A DNA stretch of 64,000 nucleotides, taken from Microbacterium neungamense (GTDB lineage Bacteria; Actinomycetota; Actinomycetes; Actinomycetales; Microbacteriaceae). The DNA is taken from positions 124,001 through 188,000 of the forward strand of contig NZ_CP069717.1 in the NCBI RefSeq assembly GCF_024971095.1, read 5' to 3'. The position numbers and the translations under genes are program-made. The notes under the pieces are model-generated. The model had not been told where the DNA came from. It made no database searches and saw only the letters and a list, made by a program, of their open reading frames with translations. The stretch's first letter is position 1; each line of letters starts with the position of its first letter. Positions 43,707-54,768 of the stretch are shown here, piece by piece.

Positions 43707-44225
43707 TCAGGCCGAGTGGAACACCGTGTGCAGCTCGCCCACCGCGTCTCGGCCGCCGAGGCCGTCGATCTCGAACAGCACCGCCACCCCGGCGGCCGTG
43801 TGCCCGAGCCGCTCGAGGAGGTGCCGTCCCGCGGCGAGCGTGCCGCCGGTGGCGAGCACGTCGTCGATCAGCAGCACCCGCGACCCGGCGGGCAGGTCGT
43901 CGTGCATCTCGATCGTCGCGGTGCCGTACTCCAGGGCGTAGTCGACGGATGCCGCAGGACGCGGCAGCTTGCCGGCCTTGCGGATCGGCACCAGGCCCAC
44001 GCCGGCCGCCATCGCGGCGGCCCCGGCGAGGAGGAACCCGCGCGCCTCGATCCCGGCCACGACATCGAACCCGCCGGCGAACGGCGCGATCAGGGCGTCG
44101 ATTGTGGCGCGCAGCGCCGCGGCATCCGCCAGCAGCGGCGTGATGTCGCGGAACAGGATGCCCGGCTCGGGGTGATCGGGGATCGAGCGGATCAGGGTCT
44201 CCGCACGGGCGAGTTCGGGATGCAC
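43707..44225 (-). CDS. apt: Adenine phosphoribosyltransferase
   Basis: The 172-residue protein has the APRT pattern: IPDHPEPGILFRDITPLL, VAGIEARGFLLAG, LVPIRKAGKLP and the PRPP loop VLLIDDVLATGGT. It salvages adenine to AMP using PRPP. The GTG at 44225 follows TAGCCT by 6 nt, supporting a leaderless start. It is divergent from the GH1 gene and convergent with the MerR gene. Confidence 0.95.
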   Translation of the reverse strand: MHPELARAETLIRSIPDHPEPGILFRDITPLLADAAALRATIDALIAPFAGGFDVVAGIEARGFLLAGAAAMAAGVGLVPIRKAGKLPRPAASVDYALEYGTATIEMHDDLPAGSRVLLIDDVLATGGTLAAGRHLLERLGHTAAGVAVLFEIDGLGGRDAVGELHTVFHSA

Positions 44226-44231
44226 CCGGCA

Positions 44232-44237
44232 AGGCTA
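44232..44237 (-). promoter_or_regulatory. Predicted -10 element of apt (leaderless)
   Basis: TAGCCT on the minus strand ends 6 nt before the GTG at 44225. Confidence 0.5.
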
Positions 44238-44305
44238 CCCGAGGGCGCCGGCGCGCCGCAGACCGAGGAAGACGACCGGTGCGCACCGGGGGTCCGGATG
44301 AGAAC

Positions 44306-45742
<1,437 letters not shown>

Positions 45743-45749
45743 GCCCCTC

Positions 45750-45856
45750 CCGGTCGTTGAGCGAGGACGCGCGAAGCGCGACCGAGACGAAACGCTCCAT
45801 CCGAGTCGGTGCGTTTCGTCTCGCTCCGCCTGCGGCGGTGCTCGCTCAACGACCGG
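45750..45856. repeat. REP-type hairpin 1 (CCGGTCGTTGAGCGAG family)
   Basis: A unit beginning CCGGTCGTTGAGCGAGG faces its inverted copy ending CTCAACGACCGG. The inner arms are GAGACGAAACGC and GCGTTTCGTCTC. It can fold into a long imperfect stem. Confidence 0.8.
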
Positions 45857-45864
45857 AGGGAACC

Positions 45865-45962
45865 GCTGAGCGAGGACGGCGGAGCCGACCGAGACGAAAC
45901 GCTCTATCGTGCCAGTGCGTTTCGTCTCGCTCCGCCTGCGGCGGTGCTCGCTCAACGACCGG
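45865..45962. repeat. REP-type hairpin 2 (CCGGTCGTTGAGCGAG family)
   Basis: A second inverted pair of the same unit lies directly after the first, up to the stop of the convergent GntR gene. The inner spacer is different (CTATCGTGCCAGT). Confidence 0.8.
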
Positions 45963-45974
45963 AGGGTGCCCGGG

Positions 45975-46613
45975 TCAGTGCTTGCCCATCCGGGCGAACG
46001 CGCCGAGGACGGTCCGCTCGGAGGCGATCAGGTAGCGTTCGAGCTCCTCGGCGGCGGCCTCCGGACCCTGTTCGAGCAGCGCCGTGAGCACAGCGCGGTT
46101 CCTCCGGACGAACGGCTCGTGCAGCGCCCGCGGCTCGTCGATCTCCAGGAACGCCAGCCGCAGCTCGGCGGCGACGTTGCGGTACGCGCGGGCCAGCCGA
46201 GGGCTGTCCGCGAGCGCGACGATCGCGTCGTGGAAGGCCATGTTCGCGCTGCCCACCCGCCGCCACTCCTCGCTGGGCAGGTGCGCCTCGGCATCCGCCA
46301 GGGCGTCGCGCATGAGCTGCACGGCCGGATGCTCCGGCTCCGCCTGCCGCAGCGCCGTGCACTCGATCACGCGCCGGGCGCGGTAGATGTCCACCACGTC
46401 GGCGATCGTCGGCGACGCGACCGACACCCCGCGATGCGGGACGTGCTCGACGAGGCCCTGCTCCGCCAGCACCCGGAACGCCTCGCGCAGCGTGTTCCGG
46501 GACACCTCGAACTGCTCCGCCAGGGCCGACTCCGACAGCCGCGACCCCGGCGCGAAGTCGCCGTCGATGATCCGCTGCCGCAGCACATCGGCCAGCACGG
46601 CCTGGTGGATCAC
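45975..46613 (-). CDS. GntR-family regulator, FCD (FadR-like) subfamily
   Basis: The 212-residue protein has the winged helix LRQRIIDGDFAPGSRLSESALAEQFEVSRNTLREAFRVL (residues about 11-49). An all-helical FCD effector domain follows. GTG at 46613 overlaps the stop of the cinA-like gene (GTGA). It is read away from the pxp operon, separated only by cinA, and a palindrome lies before that operon. I infer that it senses a pathway intermediate and controls pxp expression. The longer upstream open frame is the antisense of cinA and was not used. Confidence 0.9.
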   Translation of the reverse strand: MIHQAVLADVLRQRIIDGDFAPGSRLSESALAEQFEVSRNTLREAFRVLAEQGLVEHVPHRGVSVASPTIADVVDIYRARRVIECTALRQAEPEHPAVQLMRDALADAEAHLPSEEWRRVGSANMAFHDAIVALADSPRLARAYRNVAAELRLAFLEIDEPRALHEPFVRRNRAVLTALLEQGPEAAAEELERYLIASERTVLGAFARMGKH

Positions 46614-47071
46614 TCCGAGCCCCGGGCGTGGAACGCGAGCAGCCGCACGGCCGCGGCGACCGTGTCGTCGAGCACCTGAGCCGGATCGCCGTCGAGAGCG
46701 AGATGACGGTGCCCGGCATCCGTCCTCGTCGCCCAGCCGAGGTACACGGTGCCCGGCGGATGCCCGCCCTCGGGGCCCGGCCCGCCGACGCCGGTGGTCG
46801 AGACGCAGAGGTCGGCGTCGAAGAGCGCGCGCGCGCCGGACGCCAGCTGCTCGGCGCACTCCGCGGAGCACGGGTCCGTCCCCGGCGCGAGCCCGAGGAC
46901 GCGCTCCTTGACCTCGGTGAAATAGGCCACGATCCCGCCGGCGAACCAGTCGGATGCCCCTTCGCCCGCGTCGACGGCGCTGGCGAGCTTGCCCGAGCTC
47001 AGCGACTCCGCCACCGCCACCCGCAGACCGCGGGCGCGCGCGAGATCGCTCAGCTGTGCCACGTCGTCCAT
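46610..47071 (-). CDS. CinA C-terminal domain protein (NMN deamidase, PncC-like)
   Basis: The 153-residue protein has [41 protein letters not shown] and [23 protein letters not shown], the PncC/CinA C-terminal pattern. In E. coli this domain deamidates nicotinamide mononucleotide in NAD recycling. The N-terminal CinA/COG1058 domain is absent. The ATG at 47071 follows TATCGT by 7 nt. It is coupled to the GntR gene by a 4-nt overlap. Confidence 0.88.
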   Translation of the reverse strand: MDDVAQLSDLARARGLRVAVAESLSSGKLASAVDAGEGASDWFAGGIVAYFTEVKERVLGLAPGTDPCSAECAEQLASGARALFDADLCVSTTGVGGPGPEGGHPPGTVYLGWATRTDAGHRHLALDGDPAQVLDDTVAAAVRLLAFHARGSE

Positions 47072-47078
47072 GCCCGCG

Positions 47079-47084
47079 ACGATA
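47079..47084 (-). promoter_or_regulatory. Predicted -10 element of the cinA-gntR pair (leaderless)
   Basis: TATCGT on the minus strand ends 7 nt before the ATG at 47071. Confidence 0.5.
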
Positions 47085-47108
47085 CCGGCTCGCCGCAGGC
47101 ATCCGAAG

Positions 47109-47143
47109 ATTGTTGAACAATTCGACCGAAGATGTTCTACACT
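47109..47143 (+). promoter_or_regulatory. Candidate pxp-operon promoter with GntR-like operator
   Basis: ATTGTTGAACAAT (47109-47121) is a near-perfect odd palindrome of the FCD/FadR operator type. TTGAAC at 47113-47118 and TACACT at 47138-47143 could be the -35 and -10 boxes, although the 19-nt spacing is long. The AT-rich region stands out from its surroundings. Confidence 0.55.
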
Positions 47144-47182
47144 CGGTGCATCCGACACCCACCAACGACGATGGGACACCTC

Positions 47183-48460
47183 ATGTCCGAGCAGACCCCC
47201 GCTGCCGTCACCGCCGAAGACCAGGCCCGGCTGGCCGCCGCGAAGAAGCGCGCCGGCCGCAGCGCCGTGATCGGTGCGATCTTCCTCATGGCGACCTCCG
47301 CCATCGGCCCCGGCTTCATCACCCAGACCGCCACCTTCACCGCCACCCTCGGCGCCGCCTTCGCGTTCGCGATCCTCGTCTCGGTGATCATCGACATCGC
47401 CGTGCAGCTGAACATCTGGCGGATGATCACCTCCTCGGGCAAGCGCGCCGGCGAGCTCGCCAACAGCGCCATCCCGTTCTCCGGCCACGTCATCGCCGTG
47501 CTCGTCATCATCGGCGGGCTGGCGTTCAACATCGGCAACATCGCCGGCGGCGGGCTCGGCCTGAACGCGCTGCTCGGCATCGACACCAAGCTCGGCGGGC
47601 TGCTCACCGCCGCCCTGGCGATCGTCATCTTCCTGGTCAAGAAGGCCGGGCCGGTGATGGACGTCGTGCTCATCATCCTCGGCATCGGCATGATCGGGAT
47701 GACCCTGCTGGTGGCGTTCATCGCGCAGCCGCCGGTCGGCGAGGCGATCCGGCAGACGTTCGTGCCGGACGAGCTGAACTTCGCCACCATCACGACGATC
47801 GTCGGCGGCACGGTCGGCGGGTACATCACCTACTCGGGCGCGCACCGGTACCTCGCCTCCGGCCACGTCGGACCGGAGCACGCCGGACCGGTCATGCGCG
47901 CCGCCGCGAACGGCATCTTCGTCACCGGCATCATGCGCTACGTGCTGTTCCTGGCGATCCTCGGCGTGGTCGCCTCCGGCGTCACGCTCGACCTCTCCGG
48001 ACAGGCCGCGAACCCGGCCGGGCAGGCGTTCGGCGCCGTGCTCGGCGAGACCGGCATCCGCATCTTCGGCGCCATCTTCTGGGCTGCCGCGATCAGCTCG
48101 GTCATCGGCGCGGCGTACACCTCGGCGACCTTCCTCTCCACGTTCCACAAGCGGTTCCTCGGCGGCTGGTCGCTGCAGTGGGCGACGGTGATCTTCATCG
48201 TCGTCTCGCTCATCGTGTACGTCTCGGTCGGCACCGCGCCGGCGGCGATCCTCGTGTTCGTCGGCGGATTCAACGGACTCATCCTTCCCTTCGGGCTCAC
48301 CGTGTTCATGTACATCGGCTGGTTCCGCCGCGACCTGCTCGGGGCGCGGAAGTACCCGCTGTGGCTGCTGATCGCGGGCACCCTGATCACCGCCCTGACC
48401 TGGTACATGGGCTTCGCCTCGTTCACGCAGATCTTCGCCTTCCTCGGCGTCGGCGCGTGA
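47183..48460 (+). CDS. NRAMP-fold transporter of the pxp operon (metal motifs absent)
   Basis: The protein has 425 residues and 11 or so membrane helices. [19 protein letters not shown] matches the start of NRAMP proteins. However, the helix-1 metal motif DPGN is replaced ([11 protein letters not shown]), and the helix-6 MPH motif is absent ([15 protein letters not shown]). This argues against divalent metal transport. It is the first gene of an operon with pxpA and pxpBC, so it is a candidate carrier for 5-oxoproline or a related compound. ATG 47183 was chosen; ATG 47171 is possible. The pxpA gene follows after 26 nt. Confidence 0.85.
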   Translation: MSEQTPAAVTAEDQARLAAAKKRAGRSAVIGAIFLMATSAIGPGFITQTATFTATLGAAFAFAILVSVIIDIAVQLNIWRMITSSGKRAGELANSAIPFSGHVIAVLVIIGGLAFNIGNIAGGGLGLNALLGIDTKLGGLLTAALAIVIFLVKKAGPVMDVVLIILGIGMIGMTLLVAFIAQPPVGEAIRQTFVPDELNFATITTIVGGTVGGYITYSGAHRYLASGHVGPEHAGPVMRAAANGIFVTGIMRYVLFLAILGVVASGVTLDLSGQAANPAGQAFGAVLGETGIRIFGAIFWAAAISSVIGAAYTSATFLSTFHKRFLGGWSLQWATVIFIVVSLIVYVSVGTAPAAILVFVGGFNGLILPFGLTVFMYIGWFRRDLLGARKYPLWLLIAGTLITALTWYMGFASFTQIFAFLGVGA

Positions 48461-48486
48461 CAGCATCACGAACGGATGAGCGTGAC

Positions 48487-49251
48487 ATGGCATCCATCGA
48501 CCTCAACTCGGACCTGGGCGAGAACGTCCCCGACCGGATCGTCAGCGACGACGAGAGCATGCTCGAGATCGTCACCAGTGCGAACGTGTCGTGCGGGTTC
48601 CACGCCGGCAGCCCCGAGGGCATCCGCGCCACGCTGGCCGCCGCCGTCGCCCGCGGCGTGGTGATCGGCGCACACCCGGGCTACCGCGACTACGAGAACT
48701 TCGGCCGCACCCCGATGGATGTGGACTCGGCGACCCTGCAGGCCCACGTCGAGTACCAGCTCGGTGCGATCGCCGCCCTCGCCACGGCGGTCGGCGGCAC
48801 CGTCGCGTACGTCAAGCCGCATGGTGCGCTGTACAACACGATCGCGCGGGACGAGCGGCAGGCGAAGGACGTCGTCACCGCCATCCGCGCCGTCGACCCC
48901 GGTCTGGTGCTGCTCGGCCTCGCGGGCGGCGTCGTCCTCGACATCGCCGAGCGGGCCGGTCTGACGGTGGCCGCAGAGGCGTTCGCCGACCGCGCCTACC
49001 AGCCGGACGGGCAGCTCGTCTCCCGCGCTCAGGAAGGCGCGGTGCTGCACGATCCGGCCGCGGTCGCCGAGCGGATGGTGCGACTGGCGCAGGAGGGCGT
49101 GATCCGCGCGATCGACGGCACCGATGTGCGCGTCCAGGCGCAGTCGATCTGCGTGCACGGCGACAGTCCCGGCTCGGTCGCGATGGCGGCGGAGACGAAG
49201 CGGATGCTGCAGGATGCCGGCGTGACCATCGCGCCGTTCGCGGGAGTCTGA
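48487..49251 (+). CDS. pxpA: 5-oxoprolinase subunit A (LamB/YcsF family)
   Basis: The 254-residue protein has [58 protein letters not shown] and [10 protein letters not shown], the full LamB/YcsF signature. With PxpB and PxpC it forms the ATP-dependent 5-oxoprolinase, opening 5-oxoproline to glutamate. The ATG at 48487 follows the weak site GGATGAG; a GTG overlapping the previous stop (48457) would add ten residues. Confidence 0.93.
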   Translation: MASIDLNSDLGENVPDRIVSDDESMLEIVTSANVSCGFHAGSPEGIRATLAAAVARGVVIGAHPGYRDYENFGRTPMDVDSATLQAHVEYQLGAIAALATAVGGTVAYVKPHGALYNTIARDERQAKDVVTAIRAVDPGLVLLGLAGGVVLDIAERAGLTVAAEAFADRAYQPDGQLVSRAQEGAVLHDPAAVAERMVRLAQEGVIRAIDGTDVRVQAQSICVHGDSPGSVAMAAETKRMLQDAGVTIAPFAGV

Positions 49252-49252
49252 C

Positions 49253-50053
49253 GTGCCCGTCCGCGCCACACCCGAGCAGCTGGCCGCCGCCCGCGCCGCC
49301 CGCGCCGCGTACCGGCAGGGCGTCGCCGAGCCGACCAGCGGCGTCGCCCCCGGGCTCACCCAGGCGAACCTGATCGCCGTGCCCGCGGACTGGGCGTTCG
49401 AGACCCTGCTGTTCGCGCAGCGCAACCCGAAGCCGTGCCCTGTGCTCGAGGTCATCGAGCAGGGCCAGGTCGCGTCCGCGCTCGCGCCCGGCAGCGACAT
49501 CCGCACCGATATCGGCCGCTACCGCATCTGGCGCGACGGCGAGCTCGTCTCCGAGCAGACGGACGCGCGGGACGCCTGGGCGGAGCATCCGGACCTCGTC
49601 GCGTTCCTGATCGGATGCAGCTTCACCTTCGAGGCCGGCCTCGCCGAGGCGGGCATCCCGATCCGGCACCAGGAGCTCGCCCGCAACGTGCCGATGTACC
49701 GCACCACCGTGCCGTGCGCGCCGGCCGGAAGGCTCCGCGGGGAGATGGTGGTGTCGATGCGGCCGATCCCGGCGGGGCGGGTCGCGGATGCGGTGCGGAT
49801 CTCGGGCCGCACGCCCGCCGTGCACGGCGCCCCGGTGCACATCGGCGACCCGGCTTCCCTCGGCATCGCCGACCTGTCGCGACCGGACTTCGGCGACCCG
49901 CCGGAGGTGCGCGAGGGCGAGGTTCCGGTCTTCTGGGCCTGCGGCGTCACCCCGCAGGCGGCGATCATGGCGTCGAAGCCGCCGTTCGCGGTCACGCACG
50001 CACCGGGGTACATGTTCGTCACCGACGTGCCGGATGCGGAGTACGTGGTCTGA
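49253..50053 (+). CDS. Putative hydro-lyase, DUF1445 (YcsI/D-glutamate cyclase-like)
   Basis: The 266-residue protein matches DUF1445: [48 protein letters not shown], and [12 protein letters not shown] near the end with PGYMFVTD. Relatives include YcsI beside pxp genes, and the mitochondrial D-glutamate cyclase domain that interconverts D-glutamate and 5-oxo-D-proline. That makes a link to 5-oxoproline metabolism likely, but the exact reaction is inference. GTG at 49253 lies one base after the pxpA stop. Confidence 0.87.
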   Translation: MPVRATPEQLAAARAARAAYRQGVAEPTSGVAPGLTQANLIAVPADWAFETLLFAQRNPKPCPVLEVIEQGQVASALAPGSDIRTDIGRYRIWRDGELVSEQTDARDAWAEHPDLVAFLIGCSFTFEAGLAEAGIPIRHQELARNVPMYRTTVPCAPAGRLRGEMVVSMRPIPAGRVADAVRISGRTPAVHGAPVHIGDPASLGIADLSRPDFGDPPEVREGEVPVFWACGVTPQAAIMASKPPFAVTHAPGYMFVTDVPDAEYVV

Positions 50054-51777
50054 TGCGCATCCTCACCGCCTCCGACCGCGCCCTCCTCGTCGAAGCCGCC
50101 GACCTCGATGAGGCCATGCGGCTGAACCTCGCCTGGGCGGGCGTGCGGGGCGTGGAGGAGCTCATCCCCGGCGCGCGCACGGTGCTCGTGCGGTTCGACC
50201 CGCTGCGCGTCTCCGCGCGGGAGCTCGCGGCCGAGCTGGCATCGACGAGCACGGATGCCGCGCACGCGCCGCACACGCGGGAGGTGACCATCCCGGTGAC
50301 CTACGACGGCGAGGACCTCGCGGACGTCGCCGCGCTGCTCGGCGTGAGCGTCGACGAGCTGATCGCCCGGCATCTCGCGGCGCAGTGGCGGGTGGCGTTC
50401 GCCGGGTTCGCGCCCGGATTCGGGTACCTCGTCGGGGACGATCCGCTGTTCGACGTGCCGCGGCGGCCGTCACCGCGCACGCGGGTGCCGGCCGGGGCGG
50501 TCGCGCTCGCCGGGCACTTCACCGGCGTGTACCCGAGGGAGAGTCCCGGCGGATGGCAGCTCATCGGGCGCACGGACGCCCGGATGTGGGACATCGACCG
50601 TGACCCGCCCGCCCTCCTCGCCCCCGGCACCGCCGTCCGCTTCGAATCCGCCCGCCCCACCTCCCGGTCGTTGAGCGAGCACGCCGCCCCTTCCCGGTCG
50701 TTGAGCGAGCACGCCGAAGGCGAGCGAGACGAAACGCGCCGTCCGTCAGGCCCCCGCTCCACGGAGCACGCGCCCTCCCGGTCGTTGAGCGAGCACGCCG
50801 AAGGCGAGCGAGACGAAACGCGCCGTCCGTCAGAGCCCCGCTCCACGGAGCACGCTTCGACGGGCTCAGCGTCCGAACCCTCCGGGGAGGGCTCGGTCGA
50901 GGTCGTCCGGAGCTCGCTGCAGCTGCTGGTGCAGGACCTCGGTCGCCCGGGTCATGCGGCGCTCGGCGTCTCCGCGGCCGGGGCCGCCGACCGCACCGCG
51001 TTGCGCGACGCGAACCGCGCGGTAGGCAACCGCCCCGACGCCGCCGTGCTGGAGAGCGTCGGCGGCGCGCTGCTGCGCTTCCACGGCGAAGGCGTCGCCG
51101 CGGTGACCGGGGCGCTCGGCGACCTCACCCTCACCGACCGTGACGGCCTCGCCCGCGGCATCCGTCAGGGCGAGCCGTTCGCCGTCGCCGACGGCGACGA
51201 GCTGCTGCTCGGGCATCCGTCGCGCGGGCTGCGCTACGTGATCGGCGTGCGCGGCGGCATCCGCGCCCCGGCGGCCCTCGGCAGCGTCTCCGCCGACACG
51301 CTCGCCGGTCTCGGGCCCGCGCCGCTGCGTGCCGGCGACGTCGTCGCGACGGGTGACCCGCGCACGGCCCCGCACGCGGTCGATCCGCTTCCGCTGCCGC
51401 GTCCCCTGCCGGCATCCGGTGACACCGTCGAACTGGAGATCACGCTCGGGCCGCGCGACGGCTGGTTCACCGAAGCGGCGCTCGCCGCGCTGACCGGGCA
51501 GGACTGGGAGGTGACGCCGCGCTCCGATCGCGTCGGCATCCGCCTGCACGGCGAGACGCCGCTGGAGCGGGCGATCACCGGCGAGCTGCCCAGTGAGGGG
51601 GCGGTCACCGGTGCCATCCAGGTGCCTCCGGACGGGCAGCCCGTGCTGTTCCTCCCCGACCACCCGCTCACCGGCGGGTATCCGATCATCGGCGCGGTCA
51701 CCGACCGCTGCCTCGATCTGGCCGGGCAGCTGCCGCCCGGCGCCCGCATCCGCTTCCGCATCACCGGAGAGGCCTGA
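50053..51777 (+). CDS. Fused 5-oxoprolinase subunits B and C (AHS1-AHS2) with repeat-encoded linker
   Basis: The 574-residue protein joins PxpB (residues 1 to about 200; [49 protein letters not shown]) to PxpC (residues about 280-574; [60 protein letters not shown]). Both are cyclophilin-like allophanate-hydrolase-subunit folds. Residues about 204-275 form a linker coded by interspersed repeat DNA, including two 28-residue tandem copies. ATG at 50053 shares a base with the preceding stop (TGATG). It acts with PxpA, and possibly with the biotin carboxylase next door. Confidence 0.93.
   Translation: MRILTASDRALLVEAADLDEAMRLNLAWAGVRGVEELIPGARTVLVRFDPLRVSARELAAELASTSTDAAHAPHTREVTIPVTYDGEDLADVAALLGVSVDELIARHLAAQWRVAFAGFAPGFGYLVGDDPLFDVPRRPSPRTRVPAGAVALAGHFTGVYPRESPGGWQLIGRTDARMWDIDRDPPALLAPGTAVRFESARPTSRSLSEHAAPSRSLSEHAEGERDETRRPSGPRSTEHAPSRSLSEHAEGERDETRRPSEPRSTEHASTGSASEPSGEGSVEVVRSSLQLLVQDLGRPGHAALGVSAAGAADRTALRDANRAVGNRPDAAVLESVGGALLRFHGEGVAAVTGALGDLTLTDRDGLARGIRQGEPFAVADGDELLLGHPSRGLRYVIGVRGGIRAPAALGSVSADTLAGLGPAPLRAGDVVATGDPRTAPHAVDPLPLPRPLPASGDTVELEITLGPRDGWFTEAALAALTGQDWEVTPRSDRVGIRLHGETPLERAITGELPSEGAVTGAIQVPPDGQPVLFLPDHPLTGGYPIIGAVTDRCLDLAGQLPPGARIRFRITGEA
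50664..50875 (+). repeat. Interspersed repeats, including an 84-bp tandem duplication, inside pxpBC
   Basis: Three units starting CCGGTCGTTGAGCGAG lie at 50664, 50694 and 50778. The last two are nearly identical over an 84-bp period (28 codons). A GACGGGCTCAGCG-type unit follows at 50852-50875. All stay in frame. Confidence 0.9.
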
Positions 51778-51778
51778 C

Positions 51779-53557
51779 ATGACGAAGATCCTGATCGCCA
51801 ACCGGGGCGAGATCGCCGTGCGCATCATCCGCGCATGCGCCGAGGCGGGGTACGCGTCGGTCGCGGTGTACGCCGACCAGGACGCGGATGCCCTGCACGT
51901 GCGTCTCGCCGACGAGGCCCATGGCCTGGGCGGCACGACGGCCGCCGACACGTACCTGTCCATCACGGCGCTCCTCGACGCCGCGCAGCGCAGCGGCGCC
52001 CACGCGGTGCATCCGGGCTACGGGTTCCTGTCCGAGAGCGCCGCGTTCGCCCGCGCGGTCGAGGACGCCGGGCTGGTCTGGATCGGCCCCACCCCGGAGA
52101 GCATCGACGCCCTCGGCGACAAGATGACCGCGCGGCGCATCGCCGAGCGCGTGGGGGCGCCGCTCGCCGCCGGCACCGACCGTCCGTTGGCAGGCCCCGC
52201 CGAGGCGGTCGCGTTCGCCGAGGAGCACGGCCTCCCGATCGCGATCAAGGCCGCGTACGGCGGCGGCGGCCGCGGCCTGAAGGTTGTCCGCGACCGGGCC
52301 GAGGTGGCGGATGCCTTCGACGCGGCCACCCGCGAGGCCGTCGCCGCCTTCGGGCGCGGCGAGTGCTTCGTGGAGCGGTTCCTGGAGAGCCCACGGCACA
52401 TCGAGGTGCAGGTGCTCGGCGACGGCCACGGCGATGTGATCGTCGTCGGCGACCGGGACTGCTCGATGCAGCGCCGCAACCAGAAGCTCATCGAGGAGGC
52501 GCCGGCGCCGGGGCTCACGCCCGACCAGCGCCAGCGCCTCCACGACGCGGCCCGTCGCATCTGCGCCGAGGTGCACTACCGCGGCGCCGGCACGGTCGAG
52601 TTCCTGCTCGCCGCGGACGGCACGATCTCGTTCCTCGAGGTGAACACGCGGCTGCAGGTCGAGCATCCGGTGACCGAGGAGGTGACCGGCGTCGACCTCG
52701 TGCGGGAGCAGTTCCGCATCGCCTTCGGCGAGGGGGTCTCGCTCACCGCGACGCCCAAGCCGCGGGGGCATGCGTTCGAGTTCCGGATCAACGCCGAGGA
52801 TCCGGGCCGCGGCTTCCTGCCGAGCCCCGGCCGCGTGGACGACCTGCGCGTGCCCGGCGGCCCCGGGGTGCGGTGGGACAGCGGCGTGGAGGCGGGGGAT
52901 GCCGTGCAGCCGGCGTTCGACTCGATGATCGCCAAGCTGATCGTGCACGCCGACTCGCGCGACGCCGCCCTGGTGCGCGCTCGCCGCGCGCTGCGCGAGC
53001 TGCGGATCGACGGCCCGGCGACGGTCGTCCCGTTCGACCGGCTCGCGATCGCGCAGCCCGAGTTCTCGACCACCGGCTTCGCGGTGCACACGCAGTGGAT
53101 CGAGAGCGCCCTGCTGCCGCGGCTCGAGCCGCAGCTGCGCCCGGCGCCGGAGGACGAGCAGCGCCTGCAGCGGTTCCCGGTCGAGATCGACGGCCGGCGG
53201 GTGACGCTCGGGCTGCCGGTGAGCCTGCTGCGGGGGTTCGCGGCGGGTGCCGCTGCCGGCGCGTTCGGTGCGGGCGGGCTTGGTGCGTTCGGTGCGGGAG
53301 GTGCGGATGCCTCGTCGTCGGATGCCGGGCGGGCGTCGGCATCCGACCCGGCCGCGTTGCGCGCGCCCGCCCCGGGCACCCTGGTGCGCTGGCTCGTCGA
53401 GGACGGGGCCGAGGTCGCCGAGGGCGACGCGGTGGCGGTGCTGGACGCCATGAAGATGGAGACCCCGGTCACCGCCCACCGCTCCGGTGTCCTCGCGCAC
53501 GCCGTCGAGGTCGGCGCCACCGTCGCCCCGGATGCCGTGATCGCCCGGATCGTCTGA
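51779..53557 (+). CDS. Biotin carboxylase fused to a biotin carboxyl carrier domain
   Basis: The 592-residue protein begins [22 protein letters not shown]. It has the ATP-grasp glycine loop [13 protein letters not shown], the catalytic stretch [17 protein letters not shown], and [20 protein letters not shown]. An Ala/Gly-rich linker (residues about 490-530) leads to a BCCP domain with biotinyl-lysine K559 in AMKMET. ATG at 51779 lies one base after the pxpBC stop. Acyl-CoA carboxylase alpha chains share this layout, but no carboxyltransferase (AccD) gene is nearby. With PxpB-PxpC it mirrors the modules of urea carboxylase. Confidence 0.94.
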   Translation: MTKILIANRGEIAVRIIRACAEAGYASVAVYADQDADALHVRLADEAHGLGGTTAADTYLSITALLDAAQRSGAHAVHPGYGFLSESAAFARAVEDAGLVWIGPTPESIDALGDKMTARRIAERVGAPLAAGTDRPLAGPAEAVAFAEEHGLPIAIKAAYGGGGRGLKVVRDRAEVADAFDAATREAVAAFGRGECFVERFLESPRHIEVQVLGDGHGDVIVVGDRDCSMQRRNQKLIEEAPAPGLTPDQRQRLHDAARRICAEVHYRGAGTVEFLLAADGTISFLEVNTRLQVEHPVTEEVTGVDLVREQFRIAFGEGVSLTATPKPRGHAFEFRINAEDPGRGFLPSPGRVDDLRVPGGPGVRWDSGVEAGDAVQPAFDSMIAKLIVHADSRDAALVRARRALRELRIDGPATVVPFDRLAIAQPEFSTTGFAVHTQWIESALLPRLEPQLRPAPEDEQRLQRFPVEIDGRRVTLGLPVSLLRGFAAGAAAGAFGAGGLGAFGAGGADASSSDAGRASASDPAALRAPAPGTLVRWLVEDGAEVAEGDAVAVLDAMKMETPVTAHRSGVLAHAVEVGATVAPDAVIARIV

Positions 53558-53740
53558 CCGCCATGCCGTCCCGACGGCCACCCGCACCGGCATCCGCCCT
53601 CTCCCCGGCATCCGCCTGCTCCCCGGCACAGGAAGTCTCGCGGGTGCAGGACGATCCGTGGCGGCTCCTCCTGTCCCGGCGAGACGTCCTGTCCTGGAGG
53701 CGCGACGCGCGCGGGCGACCCCGACGGCGACGCCGCCGCC

Positions 53741-54298
53741 TCAGCTGAACGGGTTCGTGACGACCTCGTACGGCGGCACCGGCGGGTTCGGGCCGAACTC
53801 GCTGTCGACGTAGAGGATCTCGCCGCGCAGCTCGGCGGCGGTGGTGAGCACCCGCGTCGGGGAGCTCGGGGTCTCCGCGATGAGGCTCGCGCCTGACCCG
53901 TCGGCCGCGACCCGCAGCTCGGTGATCACACGGGAGAAGTTGCGGACGACCGTGAGCGTCGTCCCCTGCAGCACGAGCCCGTCGGCATTGACGAGGTTCG
54001 CCCCGCCGGTCGGGATCTCGGCGATGCTGCCGTCCATGCCGAACCGCCACAGCTTGCCGACGTTCCCCTGCGCGACGATGAACGCGCTGCCGTCGGTCGC
54101 CACCTCGATGCCGCCGAGGTTGAAGCCCTGCTGGCGGGTGATCGTGCCGGCGGCATCCGCCCACACCGTCGCCGTCCACGCGCCGTCGGTCTGCGCGACG
54201 CGGTAGATGCGGGGGTCGTTCGAGTCGGTGAAGTAGGCGGCGCCGTCCGGGCCGATGATCACGTCGTTCACGAAGACGTCGGATGCCGGCATCCGCAT
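53741..54298 (-). pseudogene. SMP-30/gluconolactonase-like beta-propeller, N-terminal half missing
   Basis: The remaining 185 residues read VFVNDVIIGPDGAAYFTDSN, then FNLGGIEVATDGSAFIVAQG, NADGLVLQGTTLTVV and GEILYVDSEFG. These are repeated blades of the SMP-30/lactonase-like secreted proteins. Relatives are about 300 residues long with a signal peptide, so about the first 110 residues are gone. An ATG at 54298 opens the remnant by chance. Upstream the sequence switches to a histidine kinase fragment on the other strand. Confidence 0.78.
54281..54294. other. Junction palindrome GGATGCCGGCATCC
   Basis: Two head-to-head copies of the abundant heptamer form a 14-bp perfect palindrome. It lies at the point where the truncated SMP-30-like gene (minus) meets the truncated histidine kinase (plus). 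Confidence 0.6.
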
Positions 54299-54768
54299 GG
54301 TGCGCGATCTCGCCCCGGGCGAGCTCGACGGCACCGCCGGGTCGCTGCCCGCAGCTCTGCAGAAGGTGGTGGCGGATGCCGCGCAGCAGGGCCTTCCGGT
54401 CGAGTTCCGCAGCCACGGGGCGCCGGCCGATGTGCCGCTGCCGGTGGCATCCGCGATCATCCGCACCGCCCGCGGCGCCCTCGCGAACGTCGCCGAGCAC
54501 GCGCGCGCACCGCGCCGTGGTCAGCCTGACCGCTCAGCCGGAGGAGCTGCGGCTGGACGTCCGCGACGACGGGATCGGATTCGACGCCCGCGAGCCGGCG
54601 ATGCGACAGGCCGCTGCGCAGCGCCGCGCGCAGGGCCGCGGCCGCGGGCTGGACGGCATCGCGGAGCGCATCGCCGCCGTCGGCGGCACGCTGGAGATCG
54701 AGAACGCGCCGGGGGAGGGGACGACGCTGTCGGCCGTGTTCCCGGCGCGGGGGAGGGAGGCCGGATGA
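54299..54768 (+). pseudogene. Truncated, frameshifted NarL-type sensor histidine kinase (ATPase domain)
   Basis: The fragment starts VRDLAPGELDGTAGSLPAAL and continues to RTARGALANVAEHARA, the N box of HATPase_c in two-component kinases. At 54501-54507 seven bases (GCGCGCG) separate the codons where six or nine are needed. The other frame continues HRAVVSLTAQ, LDVRDDGIGFD and GRGLDGIAERIAAVGG to a stop at 54768. The sensor and dimerisation domains are missing. The stop overlaps the ATG of the response regulator (ATGA), the usual arrangement of an intact kinase-regulator pair. Confidence 0.82.

Noticed and set aside
45743..45974. Insertion sequence between the GH1 and GntR genes
   Set aside because: No transposase and no target duplication; the sequence consists of inverted REP-type units.
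51779..53557. Calling the biotin carboxylase an acetyl-CoA carboxylase alpha subunit of fatty acid synthesis
   Set aside because: No carboxyltransferase or accessory subunit lies nearby and it is tightly linked to pxpBC; the family alone does not decide the substrate.
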